Positions 24,472-33,226 of a stretch of DNA of 64,000 nucleotides are shown in pieces. The DNA lies in assembly GCA_031553615.1 (NCBI GenBank), contig JAVBLJ010000020.1, forward strand, positions 62,001-126,000, read 5' to 3'. Each line of letters opens with the position of its first letter. Position 1 is the stretch's first letter. Below the pieces are notes generated by a model, which was not told the origin of the DNA, did not search any database, and saw only the letters and a list, made by a program, of their open reading frames with translations. This stretch comes from WQXF01 sp031553615 (lineage in GTDB: Bacteria > Bacillota > Clostridia > Christensenellales > Aristaeellaceae). The position numbers were made by a program, and so were the translations under genes.

Positions 24472-25755
24472 TTATGCCTCCTTGTGAACGCGCTGACCCG
24501 CCACGAAGGTTTCGCACACGCGCCCGGTGTATATTTTGCCCGCAAAGGGAGTGTTCTTGCCCTTCGAAAGGAATGCCGACACATCCACCGTCCCGCTCCA
24601 GCTTGGATCAAACAGCAGGAAATCGGCGGCATCGCCCACGCCCAGCCTGCCCGCAGGCAAATCCAGTATGTCGGCGGGGGCGCAGGTCAAGAGATGTACC
24701 AGCCGCTCCGGGGCCAGATAGCCGTGCTCCACCAAGTGCGTCCAGCAGAGCGCCAGCGCAGTCTCAAAGCCACTGATGCCCGATGCGGCGCGCGGGTATT
24801 CCACCGCCTTCTCGTCGGCATGGTGGGGCGCGTGGTCGGTAGCGATGCAATCCAGCGTGCCATCCACCAAGCCATAAATGCAGGCCAGACGATCCTCCTC
24901 GGTGCGCAGCGGCGGATTGACGCGGGTGGCGGTTCCGCAGGTTTCCACCCAGGCATCGGTGGCCGCCAGGTAGTGCGGCGCGGTTTCGGCGGTGACGCGT
25001 ACGCCGCGCGCTTTGGCTTCACGAATCAGCTGCACGCCGCCCCGCGTAGATACATGGCAGAGATGGATGCGCGCGCCCACCGTTTCAGCCACAATGATAT
25101 CGCGGGCGATCATCGCCTCCTCAGCGGCCCGCGTCGTGCCCCGCAGCCCCATCCGCGCAGAAATCTCGCCCTCGTTCATTACGCCGCCGTCGACCAGCGG
25201 CAAATCCTCGCTATGGGAAAGCACGGGCAGTCCCGCGTTTTCCGCGCGCTCCAAGGCGCGGCGCAATATGTTGGAATCCATCACCGGACGGCCATCGTCG
25301 GAAAGCGCGACGGCTCCTGCGGCCTTCAGCTCGGCGAAGTCGGTAAGTTCCCGCCCCTCCAGGCCTCTGGTCACCGCCCCCACCGGGTATACGCGAACGC
25401 CGCTGCCCACCTCGTTCGCGCGGGCGCGAATGAAGGCGGTCACCTCGGCGCAATCGTTGACAGGCATGGTATTGGCCATGCAGCATACACTGGTGAACCC
25501 GCCGCGCGCGGCGGCGCGAGTGCCGCTGGCGATATCCTCCTTGTGCTCCAAGCCGGGCTCGCGCAGGTGGCAATGCAAATCCACCAGGCCGGGGAGCACC
25601 CGTTTGCCCTGCGCGCATACCACCGCTGCATCGGGCGCGGCAATGCCGTTCCCCACCTCGCGCACGATTCCGTCCTCGATCAGGATATCCAGCAGGTCGT
25701 TGACGTTGTTTGCCGGATCGATCACCCAGCCACCCTGCACCAACACCCGTTTCAT
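24472..25755 (-). CDS. pyrC: Dihydroorotase PyrC
   Basis: A 427-residue amidohydrolase closing carbamoyl-aspartate to dihydroorotate. Zinc ligands are in DLHCHLREPG, further sites in LSHSEDLPL and CHVSTRGG, and the catalytic Asp in ATDHAPHH. GGAGAG precedes the ATG at 25753-25755. First gene of the local pyrimidine operon; pyrB, pyrE, carAB and pyrR are not in the window. Confidence 0.95.
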   Translation of the reverse strand: MKRVLVQGGWVIDPANNVNDLLDILIEDGIVREVGNGIAAPDAAVVCAQGKRVLPGLVDLHCHLREPGLEHKEDIASGTRAAARGGFTSVCCMANTMPVNDCAEVTAFIRARANEVGSGVRVYPVGAVTRGLEGRELTDFAELKAAGAVALSDDGRPVMDSNILRRALERAENAGLPVLSHSEDLPLVDGGVMNEGEISARMGLRGTTRAAEEAMIARDIIVAETVGARIHLCHVSTRGGVQLIREAKARGVRVTAETAPHYLAATDAWVETCGTATRVNPPLRTEEDRLACIYGLVDGTLDCIATDHAPHHADEKAVEYPRAASGISGFETALALCWTHLVEHGYLAPERLVHLLTCAPADILDLPAGRLGVGDAADFLLFDPSWSGTVDVSAFLSKGKNTPFAGKIYTGRVCETFVAGQRVHKEA

Positions 25756-25811
25756 GCGCACTCTCCTTCCAGATTCTGCGGGAATGCCGGGGCGTTTCCC
25801 CCTAACAAATG

Positions 25812-25840
25812 ACTATAGCACTCACAGGCTGGCTTGTCCA
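25812..25840 (-). promoter_or_regulatory. Promoter of the pyrCFKD operon
   Basis: Minus strand -35 TGGACA (25835-25840), 17-bp spacer, extended -10 TGC-TATAGT (25812-25817). The leader to the pyrC ATG is only about 50 nt, too short for a PyrR attenuator. Confidence 0.75.
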
Positions 25841-25910
25841 TACAATTCGACAAGAAGCCACGGCGAACGCATTTACAACCTAAAACATGGCAGATGCGCA
25901 GAGAAGGAGT

Positions 25911-25955
25911 CCAGGGGGCGAGCGATAAGCCCCCTGGTCGCTCCCAGAGGAGCGA
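25911..25955. repeat. Two adjacent perfect hairpins upstream of the pyr promoter
   Basis: CCAGGGGGC / GCCCCCTGG (loop 9) followed directly by TCGCTCC / GGAGCGA (loop 4). No T tract on either side, so not simple terminators. They are in the 400-bp gap between pyrC and the Cys-rich gene. Confidence 0.6.
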
Positions 25956-26032
25956 AGTCCCCCCCTATACAATCGCCCTGGACAAGAAGAACCTTGCTTG
26001 CAAATCTTGTTTTGCTGAAACCCCTGCTGGAG

Positions 26033-26104
26033 CCCTGGTCAAAACCCTGATGAAAACCCTGATTAAAATCCTGATCAAAGTCCTGACTAAAATCTCAGTC
26101 AATG
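26033..26104 (+). repeat. Six 12-bp tandem repeats
   Basis: Units such as CCCTGATGAAAA, CCCTGATTAAAA, TCCTGATCAAAG and TCCTGACTAAAA follow one another six times, with an outlying partial unit at 26021. The period of four codons keeps frames open on both strands, but no credible gene uses them. Confidence 0.8.
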
Positions 26105-26122
26105 GCCGCGCTTTCTTGCCGC

Positions 26123-26156
26123 AAAAGTGTGGGTGCTTCACATGAAGCACCCACAC
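26123..26156 (-). terminator. Terminator after the Cys-rich protein gene
   Basis: Perfect 14-bp stem GTGTGGGTGCTTCA / TGAAGCACCCACAC with TTTT following on the minus strand. Confidence 0.85.
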
Positions 26157-26160
26157 AGGC

Positions 26161-27003
26161 TTAGCAGCAGTTTCCCGGCATTCGCATCGGCTGCGGGTAG
26201 AGCGGAATGGGCGGCGGGCAGGACGGAGTGCAATCCCGGCGGCAAACCGGTTCGGGATGCACCATGTACGCCTCCACATTGGCCTCCAGCCGCACGCAGA
26301 ACATCTGCTCACAGGTCTGCGTAGCGGCGCTGAGCATGCGCACCGCAGGCACGATCACCCATTGATTGCGCCAACACTGATCCTTGGGGCAGGAAAGCGG
26401 AACGCGCACGCGCAGGAACACCTCGCTAGCGCCCCGGTGCAGGCAGCCCGCCCCATCGCGCAGCGTGACCTCCAGCGGTATTTCTACCAGCAAGATCACC
26501 GCCCGGGCCTCGCAGCGGCAGCCTTCATCCTCCTGCCAGCGCGGCGATACCGCCGCCACACAAACCTGGCATAGGGTCAGCGGTTGCGGGAGCACATCCG
26601 GCAAGCCACGCACCTGGATGGTCGCATCCATGCAGCGCACCCATTCGCGTCCACAGGCTAGTATCTTTGGCAATAAGTACCCTCCGCGGTAACTCGCGGG
26701 TGCCCAGCTCCCCGGTGGGCAGCAATCCGTAGGCGCAGGCATGCAGCAGCAGATTCGCGCCGGTTTGCCGCACAGCGTGCACATCGGTTCGCAGCAGCAC
26801 GCGCTTCGCGGCTTTCGGCATCCCGTGCACAACTGTTCGCAGCAGCACGCGCTTCGCGGCTTTCGGCATCCCGTGCATATTTCGGCACAGCAGCACGCGG
26901 CGGCAGGCCGATGACGGCGCGAACACGGTTCCGCACCGCAGCACGGATTTTCGCGCCGTTTGCAACGATCGCAGTTGCAGGATGGGCAAAACGCATCGTC
27001 CAT
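26161..27003 (-). CDS. Cysteine-rich repeat protein, possibly a spore coat component
   Basis: A 280-residue protein without signal peptide. Its first 95 residues are extremely rich in cysteine, with repeated units CTGCRKPRSACCCEQ, CTGCRKPRSACCCEP and CTLCGKPARICCC. The middle (about 105-250) is an ordinary-looking domain with long beta-like strands (ARAVILLVEIPLEVTLRD, SEVFLRVRVPLSCP). The tail is again Cys/Pro-rich and ends GNCC. GGAGGG upstream fixes the ATG at 27001-27003. Cys-rich repeats without export signal are common in spore coat proteins, but no family is recognised and the role is inferred only from composition. Confidence 0.75.
   Translation of the reverse strand: MDDAFCPSCNCDRCKRRENPCCGAEPCSRRHRPAAACCCAEICTGCRKPRSACCCEQLCTGCRKPRSACCCEPMCTLCGKPARICCCMPAPTDCCPPGSWAPASYRGGYLLPKILACGREWVRCMDATIQVRGLPDVLPQPLTLCQVCVAAVSPRWQEDEGCRCEARAVILLVEIPLEVTLRDGAGCLHRGASEVFLRVRVPLSCPKDQCWRNQWVIVPAVRMLSAATQTCEQMFCVRLEANVEAYMVHPEPVCRRDCTPSCPPPIPLYPQPMRMPGNCC
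26765..26878 (-). repeat. 57-bp tandem repeat coding for CTGCRKPRSACCC units
   Basis: Two nearly identical 57-bp units and a third diverged one, in frame within the Cys-rich gene. On the plus strand each contains GCAGCAGCACGCGCTTCGCG. Confidence 0.8.
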
Positions 27004-27052
27004 AGAAACCCTCCTTCCCTTCGGTTTTCCGGATTGGTTTCCGGCTTGATTT

Positions 27053-27090
27053 CCGAAGAAAGGGACGCGGCGTTCTTTCTGCCGCGCCCC
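27053..27090 (-). terminator. Terminator after the GH18 gene
   Basis: GGGCGCGGC / GCCGCGTCCC stem followed on the minus strand by TTTCTT. Confidence 0.75.
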
Positions 27091-27123
27091 CAGGATATCC
27101 TATGTTTTTGGCGGTCACGCGTG

Positions 27124-28296
27124 CTACTTGCGCAGTCCGGAGTCGATCGCCTGCAGCAGTTCGCCCGTGGGATCGTGCGAGTATTCCCAAAACATTATGC
27201 CCGCCAAACCGCGCTCGCGCGCATACATCGCCTTGATGCGCACCGAATTAGGATTATCGAAGGTAATGAAGTTGGTGCCGTTGAACATGTACGGCGCACA
27301 GGCTCCATCGTCCCAATAGATTTCATAACCATTTTGGCCGTAGTAGTTCCGCATGATGTTGGAATAGCCAATGGTGGTCGCTCCCCGGTCTCCCGCCGTT
27401 TGGTTCATGCCGTTGTTTTCTACGCTGGTCACATTTTTCCACATGTGCCCGTAAAATGCCGCCCCGATCACCAGCTTCTTGCGCGGCATACCCGCGCGCT
27501 CAAAGGCCTCCACAGCGCCGTGTGCTGAGGGATCGTCGGTGCCGCTCGGGAACATGCTGGTGTGATGTCCAGTCACCTTGCTCCCGCTCTTCAGGTCGTA
27601 GCTCATGATGTTTACATAATCAACATACTGCGCGACCGCCGCGCAATCGATGCCCTGGGCACAATCGGAGGATGCTCCGACCGCGATGGAGAGGATGCGG
27701 GTCCTGCCGTCTTGCGCGGTCAGCGAGCGCTGGGCTTTGCGCAGATCGCGCACAAGAAGCGTAAAGTTTTCACGGTCACCCAGGCTGGCGGTGATTCCGC
27801 CGGTGGTTTTACCCGGATACTCCCAATCGATGTCGATGCCGTCAAAGCCGTACCGTTCGGCCTGTTCCATCGCCGAGGCTACGAAGGCCGCGCGGCCCTC
27901 CCCGGTCGCAGCTGCCTGCGAGAAGCCATCCGCCGCCCAGCCGCCGATGGCCATGAGCGTCTTGATATGCGGATGCTTTTTCTTATATTTTTGCAATGAA
28001 TCGATGTTCTTCCAATGCGCTGTGCTCACCTTGCCCTCCACAATGAGGCCAAAGGACCAAATGATGTGCGTCAGATACTTCGCGTCGCGATCCGCAAGCT
28101 TCGGGGCTTTCGCATCGTAGGCGTAGGCCATTGCCACCTTGCCATGGGTCGGTGCCGCGGCGGCGGACGGGCTCATTGCCAGCAGCGCCGGATAGACCGG
28201 AATGCACGGAAATGCAAAGACCGCGGACATCAGTAGGCTGCCAACCCTCTGCGCTTTCGCTCGCCAACAATCGCGAAACCATTTACAAATATGCAT
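27124..28296 (-). CDS. Secreted glycoside hydrolase family 18 protein (chitinase-like)
   Basis: A 390-residue protein with a 45-residue export region, hydrophobic core near VGSLLMSAVFAFPCI, then a GH18 barrel. The catalytic signature DGIDIDWEYP is complete, with the final Glu as acid/base; KTLMAIGGW and the late GIMFWEYSHD are the usual barrel strands. There is no LysM or chitin-binding module. In spore formers such enzymes act on chitin-like glycans or spore peptidoglycan; the substrate cannot be decided. AAGGAGG precedes the ATG at 28294-28296. Confidence 0.9.
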   Translation of the reverse strand: MHICKWFRDCWRAKAQRVGSLLMSAVFAFPCIPVYPALLAMSPSAAAAPTHGKVAMAYAYDAKAPKLADRDAKYLTHIIWSFGLIVEGKVSTAHWKNIDSLQKYKKKHPHIKTLMAIGGWAADGFSQAAATGEGRAAFVASAMEQAERYGFDGIDIDWEYPGKTTGGITASLGDRENFTLLVRDLRKAQRSLTAQDGRTRILSIAVGASSDCAQGIDCAAVAQYVDYVNIMSYDLKSGSKVTGHHTSMFPSGTDDPSAHGAVEAFERAGMPRKKLVIGAAFYGHMWKNVTSVENNGMNQTAGDRGATTIGYSNIMRNYYGQNGYEIYWDDGACAPYMFNGTNFITFDNPNSVRIKAMYARERGLAGIMFWEYSHDPTGELLQAIDSGLRK

Positions 28297-28418
28297 GAAA
28301 CCCTCCTTGTGTAGCGTCACTCATGGGTGCACCTACGATAAGGACGAGCCTTGTCATGCAGCGGTTGTTTGGTTTTTCTGGGAGCAATGTGCAAAGCGAG
28401 GAAACGTACGGGCGGGGC

Positions 28419-28447
28419 TTGACAGGACGGCGGTATGTGCGCATACT
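28419..28447 (+). promoter_or_regulatory. Promoter of bioY
   Basis: -35 TTGACA (28419-28424), 17-bp spacer, -10 CATACT (28442-28447). Confidence 0.75.
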
Positions 28448-28451
28448 ATGC

Positions 28452-28479
28452 GTAAACCTAATTTTCGATTTTAGTTTAC
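28452..28479 (+). promoter_or_regulatory. BirA-type biotin operator
   Basis: GTAAAC and GTTTAC half-sites separated by 16 bp, just downstream of the -10 box and before bioY. This matches the known BirA operator layout in Firmicutes, which represses biotin uptake genes when biotin is abundant. Confidence 0.8.
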
Positions 28480-28500
28480 ACATCGTCAAAGGAGTTCCCA

Positions 28501-29063
28501 TGCAAAAAAACCGCACCCACCGGCTCGCGCTCACGGCGCTGTGCGTAACGCTGACCATCGTCAGCGCGCGCATCAGCATTCCCATCCCCGGTCTCTCGGT
28601 AGTGTTCAGCGCACAGATGTGCGTGGTGCTTTGTGCTGGGCTGCTGCTCGGTCCGCGTTACGGCACGCTTTCGCAGGCGGTGTACCTGCTTCTCGGGCTG
28701 ATCGGCCTGCCTGTATTCACCCTGGGCGGGGGGCCTGCTTACGTGCTGCGGCCCTCCTTCGCCTACCTGCTCGGCTTCCCCGCCGCCGCAGGTGTGTGCG
28801 GCTGGGTAACGCGCCGCGCACCCCCACCGAGCTTTTCTCGGCTGGGGTGCGCGGGGTTGGCCGGGGTAGCGGCCCTGTATGCGGTTGCGCTGCCTGCGCT
28901 TTGGGTGCAAGCACGGCTCACGGCGGGGCAGTTGCCCGCCATGGGCGTATTTCTTGCTTCGTACTGCTTGGCCTTTTTGCCGATGGACGTAGCAAAAGCG
29001 GCGTTGGCTGCGGCGATCTGCCGGTCGATATTGCGGCGGATGCCGGGGCTTTCGTACTTATAG
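28501..29063 (+). CDS. bioY: Biotin transporter substrate-binding subunit BioY
   Basis: A 187-residue membrane protein with about six helices. The BioY region AVYLLLGLIGLPVFTLGGGP and RPSFAYLLGFPAA are present. BioY is the S component of the biotin ECF transporter; no energy-coupling subunits are nearby, so it works alone or with a shared module. AAAGGAG before the ATG at 28501. The BirA-type operator upstream supports the assignment. Confidence 0.92.
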
Positions 29064-29091
29064 TAACATGATCGCTCGGTATATTTTCTTC

Positions 29092-29943
29092 TTAGCCCTT
29101 GATATGCTCACGCAGGAAGCGAACCGCCAGACCGATATCGGCGGACGGATCCTCGCCCACTTCGCGCTCGATGGTCAGGAAGCCCTTGTAGCCGATCTCG
29201 TCCAGCGCGCGCAGGTAGCCCTTCCAATCCACATCGCCGGCACCCAGCGGCAGCTCCTCAAAGGCCTTGCCCTCCTGGATCACGTCCTCCACGTCCGCCA
29301 AGCCGTAGACCGCTTCGGCGCCCACGTCCAGCAGCTTGCGACCATCCTTGGCGTGGGTGTGCACGATGTAATCGCGCAGCGTATACACGGCCTTCACCGG
29401 GTCGTCACCGGTGACCATGACCAGGTTGGCCGGATCGAGGTTGACGGCCACGCCGCGCGAACCCAGGCTATCCAGGAAGCCCTTGAGGGTTGCGGCAGTC
29501 TCGGGGCCGGTTTCTACGGCGAAGTGAGCCTTGTGGGCATCGGCATATTCGGCGAGCTGATAGCACGCCTCCTGCATGCAGCGATAGCGCGGGTGGCTCG
29601 AATCCTCGGGCACAACGCCGATGTGGGTAGTCACCACGCAGGTCTCCCAATCCCCGGCCAAATCAAGAATGCGCTTGGATTTTTCGACCAAATCCGGGTT
29701 CTTTTCGGGCCGCCAGAAACCAAAGCCCATGTCGCCGCAGATGGCGGAAACGCGCAGGCCGTTTGACTTCGCCATGTCCAGAAACTCCTTGCGCTTGGCC
29801 GCCGAGAGGTTCTCCGGGGCCATGTCTCCGGTGTGCGCGTTGACCTGGAACCCATCTGCGCCGAGAGCCTTGGCCTTGCGCATCGCCTCATCCATGCCGC
29901 AGCGGAAGGAATCGAGCAGAATACCAATCGGGAATGTATGCAT
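29092..29943 (-). CDS. Sugar phosphate isomerase/epimerase (AP endonuclease 2 fold)
   Basis: A 283-residue TIM-barrel protein. Metal-binding positions fit the family: VVTTHIG, FAVETGPE (Glu), NLDPANL (Asp), VHTHAKD (His), and TIEREVGEDP (Glu). Members isomerise or epimerise sugars or inositol derivatives. AAGGAGG precedes the ATG at 29941-29943. It follows the GH38 gene by 60 bp on the same strand and could process the sugar that GH38 releases, an inference from position. Confidence 0.85.
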   Translation of the reverse strand: MHTFPIGILLDSFRCGMDEAMRKAKALGADGFQVNAHTGDMAPENLSAAKRKEFLDMAKSNGLRVSAICGDMGFGFWRPEKNPDLVEKSKRILDLAGDWETCVVTTHIGVVPEDSSHPRYRCMQEACYQLAEYADAHKAHFAVETGPETAATLKGFLDSLGSRGVAVNLDPANLVMVTGDDPVKAVYTLRDYIVHTHAKDGRKLLDVGAEAVYGLADVEDVIQEGKAFEELPLGAGDVDWKGYLRALDEIGYKGFLTIEREVGEDPSADIGLAVRFLREHIKG

Positions 29944-30003
29944 CGTTTTGCCTCCTTAAAATAGCTCGTTTAAATGGTTCGTTCATTTGCTATAACATAG
30001 CGA

Positions 30004-33000
30004 TTATATCGCCAGCTCCGCCAAAAAAGTCTTGATCTCGAAGGGCTTCCAGGTGATCTCCTCTTCAGCGGAAATCGCTTCCCCGCAGGGCTGCTCCAGC
30101 AGGTTGCAGGGCGTGAGCCGCGCGATGCCATAATCGGAGAGCAGGTACCCGCGGAAGGTACCGCCATGGCACTCGTGGGTGCGGATCACCAGCTCGTCGC
30201 TATCCTCGGCCTTCTTGAGCGCATCGATGTGGATGGCCGGGCAATCCGTCCAAATCAGGCGGCGCTCGGATCGCAGGCGACCCGCGACCACCTGTACGGG
30301 CAGGTTGAGCGCCTCAGCCTCCTCGATCACCTCGCGGCCCGCCGCGCCGCCCGCGTGCGGAAGCAGCGCATACACAAACTCGTGCTCACCCTTGTCGGCG
30401 TGGGTATCGGGCGAAAGGCTGCTCTTGAGCAGCGAAAGCTTGATGGTGGAGCCATAGATGCTGTGACCATACTTGCAATCGTTGAGCAGGGCAACACCGT
30501 AGTTGGCCTCGGCCAGATCAGCCCACTTTTGCCCCGCGACCTCGAAGCGCGCGTAATCCCAGCTGGTGTTGTGGTGGGTGGGACGCTCCACGTGCCCAAA
30601 CTGTACATCGTACGTGGCCTTGGTGCTGCGCACCGAGGTGTCAAACGAAGTCTTGAGCAGCCGATGATCCTCGTGCCAATCCACGCGGGTCTCGAAATCG
30701 ATGCGCCGGCTGCCGCTGTACACCGCCATGTCCTGCACGATGGTGGAGCGGTTGTAGCGATATTCGAAGCGCAGCACTGCCTTCAGCGGCCCATCGGCCT
30801 GAACGGTCACGGGCGCGTTCAGCACGGCGTTTTCGCGCTTTTGCTGGTAGAATAGGTCGATGTCCCACGCATCGTGGTTCAGCGGCTTATCCTCGTAAAC
30901 CTCCAGCGCGTTGGCCAGTCCGCCTTCCTTGAGCACCTCGCGGCCCTCCCGAAGGTCGGTCAGCCGGTCGATCTGGCCCTCCTGATTCCAATGGATGCGG
31001 TAGAACGGCGTTTCGAGCGTGCCCCCCGCGATATCGATGCGAAAGGGGCTCTTCTCGCCGCCCGCCGCGCGCGATGCACCGGGCACGAAGCGCAGCGTGC
31101 GCATCGCCAGTCCGGGCATGCTCACGCACACCAGTGTGCCGCCCGCCGTGCGCTGCGCGGTCAGCGGTTCGCCTTCGACGGTTTCAAACCCGCCCTCGGC
31201 CTGGGTGGGTAGCAGCACGCAATCCTGCCGGTCGAAGCTGCCGAAGTGATAGGCCGTCCAGCTATCCGCAGCGGGCTCGATGAGCGCATCCATCGCCAGC
31301 GCACGCACGTTCTCCAGCGCTTCGTTGGCCTGCGCGTACTCGATGTCGCTATCCTGATACACCTCGCGGATGGAGGAGCCCGGAATGATATCGTGGAATT
31401 GGTTGCGCAGCAGGGTTTCCCAGGCCTCGTGGATGGGCCCATCGTCGCAGGATCGGCCCTGCGCCGCCGCCTGGCTTACCAGCCATTCGGTCAGGGTGAG
31501 GGCGAACTCCAGCTTGCGGTTGTTGCGCTTGTTGCGCGCCTGGGTGGTGTAGGTTCCGCGATGGTATTCCAGGTAAAGCTCGCCGTCCCACACGTGCAGA
31601 TCGCTCCCGCGCCCCTCCAGCCCCTGGTGCATGCGCGAAAGGAAATCTCCCACCCGCGTGGTCTGTACGTTGGGCAGACCGGGCAGCCGGTCGACCGCGC
31701 GGCGCATCATCAGCATATTGCGGTTCACGCCGCCGCCGCCATCGCCGAAGCCATAAGAGAGGAGCACCTCGTTGGAAATATCTTTGTTGCGGAATTTCTT
31801 CCAGGTGCCCACCACGCTGCGCGGGCTGATCATGCCGTTGTACGTGGCAAAGCGGTTCTCGAACGATTGGCCCACCTCCGGGGTGGTCAGGAAATACGTC
31901 AGTATCTCGGTGCCGTCGATGCCGCGCCAGGTGAACAGATCGTCGGGCATGGTGTTGTACTGGTTCCAGCTGATTTTGCTGGTCACGAAGGTTTTCAGCC
32001 CGCATTGCCGAAGGATTTGCGGCAGCGCCCAGCTGTAGCCAAACACATCGGGCAGCCACAAGTATTCGCAGCTGTGTCCGAATTCCTTTTCGATAAAGCG
32101 AATGCCGTACAGCATTTGGCGCACCAGCGATTCGCCGGAGGTCACGTTGCAATCGGCCTCTAGCCACATGCCGCCATCGGGTTCCCACTTGCCTTCGGCG
32201 ATACGTTTCTGCATCTGCACATACAGCGCGGGCATGTCGCGCTTGATGTATTGGTATAGCTGGGGCTGCGATTGCAGAAAGCGGTACTCGTCGAATTGCT
32301 CCATGAGCCGCAGCACGGTGGCAAAGGAGCGCATCGCCTTCTCGCGCGTGTGCTTGAGCCGCCAGAGCCACGCCACATCGATGTGGGTATGCCCCACGCA
32401 GCTCACCGTCACGTCGCTCTGCTTGGGCAGGGTGGCCATCACCGCCGCCAACGCCTCGCGCGCGGCGGGCACAGTGGAACGCAGCTTGTCCTCATCCCAG
32501 TTCAGGCACTGCGCAGCGCTCTCCAGCGCGCGAAGCAGCCCGTACTTGGCGGGATCTGCGTCGTCCAAAAACGGCAGCGCCTTCACGCCCGCCTTCATAT
32601 CGTAATAAAGCTCGTCGGTGGGCACGTGCAGATAGCCGATGTGCGCAGCCTTCACGCGGTGCTCCTGAATGCGGTGCGGGCCGCCGCCCTCCAAGCCGCT
32701 CCAAAGCATCAGGGTCAGTTCGATGCGCTTGCCCGCGAACCGCGCGAGGTTGACCTCTTTGTGATTGCTGTCCACGCCCGAATAGGGCACGCGATCGATG
32801 TACAGCATGGCCTCAAAGCCGGAGTTGTTGCCGCCGCCAGTGCGGCCAAAATCGAGATGCGCCACCGGCACACAGTCGAGCACTTCGGGCGGAACCTCCA
32901 CGGTGGCGCGCACCCACAGGTAGCGATCGCGCCCGCGAAAATCGTCGCCTAGCGCCAGCGCAAAGCCGGTCACGCTTTCCGGCGCAGCGTTGTGTACCTC

Positions 33001-33126
33001 ATCGGGGCCGGCGGTGTCGTCCATCGCCACCATAGGCTCGATGGGCCGCATCTCGCAAAGCCTGTATTCTTCCAGTTCCCGCATCCTGCGCCCAAGCTTC
33101 TCCAATGAGTAAAGCCGATCCGCCAT
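30004..33126 (-). CDS. Alpha-mannosidase, glycoside hydrolase family 38
   Basis: A 1040-residue cytoplasmic enzyme (no signal peptide). The GH38 catalytic domain starts with GHTHIDVAWLWRL (zinc ligands), has the nucleophile region LPDVFGYSWALPQ and a later FHDIIPGSS motif. A roughly 240-residue jelly-roll-like N-terminal domain and beta-rich C-terminal domains surround it, as usual for bacterial GH38. It removes alpha-mannose residues. The ATG at 33124-33126 has GGAGGG upstream; the frame extends further without a ribosome site. It has its own promoter. Confidence 0.93.
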   Translation of the reverse strand: MADRLYSLEKLGRRMRELEEYRLCEMRPIEPMVAMDDTAGPDEVHNAAPESVTGFALALGDDFRGRDRYLWVRATVEVPPEVLDCVPVAHLDFGRTGGGNNSGFEAMLYIDRVPYSGVDSNHKEVNLARFAGKRIELTLMLWSGLEGGGPHRIQEHRVKAAHIGYLHVPTDELYYDMKAGVKALPFLDDADPAKYGLLRALESAAQCLNWDEDKLRSTVPAAREALAAVMATLPKQSDVTVSCVGHTHIDVAWLWRLKHTREKAMRSFATVLRLMEQFDEYRFLQSQPQLYQYIKRDMPALYVQMQKRIAEGKWEPDGGMWLEADCNVTSGESLVRQMLYGIRFIEKEFGHSCEYLWLPDVFGYSWALPQILRQCGLKTFVTSKISWNQYNTMPDDLFTWRGIDGTEILTYFLTTPEVGQSFENRFATYNGMISPRSVVGTWKKFRNKDISNEVLLSYGFGDGGGGVNRNMLMMRRAVDRLPGLPNVQTTRVGDFLSRMHQGLEGRGSDLHVWDGELYLEYHRGTYTTQARNKRNNRKLEFALTLTEWLVSQAAAQGRSCDDGPIHEAWETLLRNQFHDIIPGSSIREVYQDSDIEYAQANEALENVRALAMDALIEPAADSWTAYHFGSFDRQDCVLLPTQAEGGFETVEGEPLTAQRTAGGTLVCVSMPGLAMRTLRFVPGASRAAGGEKSPFRIDIAGGTLETPFYRIHWNQEGQIDRLTDLREGREVLKEGGLANALEVYEDKPLNHDAWDIDLFYQQKRENAVLNAPVTVQADGPLKAVLRFEYRYNRSTIVQDMAVYSGSRRIDFETRVDWHEDHRLLKTSFDTSVRSTKATYDVQFGHVERPTHHNTSWDYARFEVAGQKWADLAEANYGVALLNDCKYGHSIYGSTIKLSLLKSSLSPDTHADKGEHEFVYALLPHAGGAAGREVIEEAEALNLPVQVVAGRLRSERRLIWTDCPAIHIDALKKAEDSDELVIRTHECHGGTFRGYLLSDYGIARLTPCNLLEQPCGEAISAEEEITWKPFEIKTFLAELAI

Positions 33127-33195
33127 GACAATTCCCTCCGAACCCATTCAGAATGCCTACTGCTAAGAATGTCTGTCCTATACAATGCCTTCCCT

Positions 33196-33224
33196 ACAAT
33201 AACAGCGGCGTGGTGTGCTGTCAA
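33196..33224 (-). promoter_or_regulatory. Promoter of the GH38/isomerase operon
   Basis: Minus strand -35 TTGACA (33219-33224), 17-bp spacer, -10 TATTGT (33196-33201), immediately after the stop of the upstream DUF4832 gene. Confidence 0.8.
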
Positions 33225-33226
33225 GC

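Noticed and set aside
25756..25811. PyrR-type attenuator before pyrC
   Set aside because: Leader too short and no antiterminator or terminator stems with a T tract.
25834..26145. Plus-strand open frame over the 12-bp repeats
   Set aside because: No ribosome site, repeat-derived composition (KTLIKILIKVL), and it runs into the terminator of the convergent gene.
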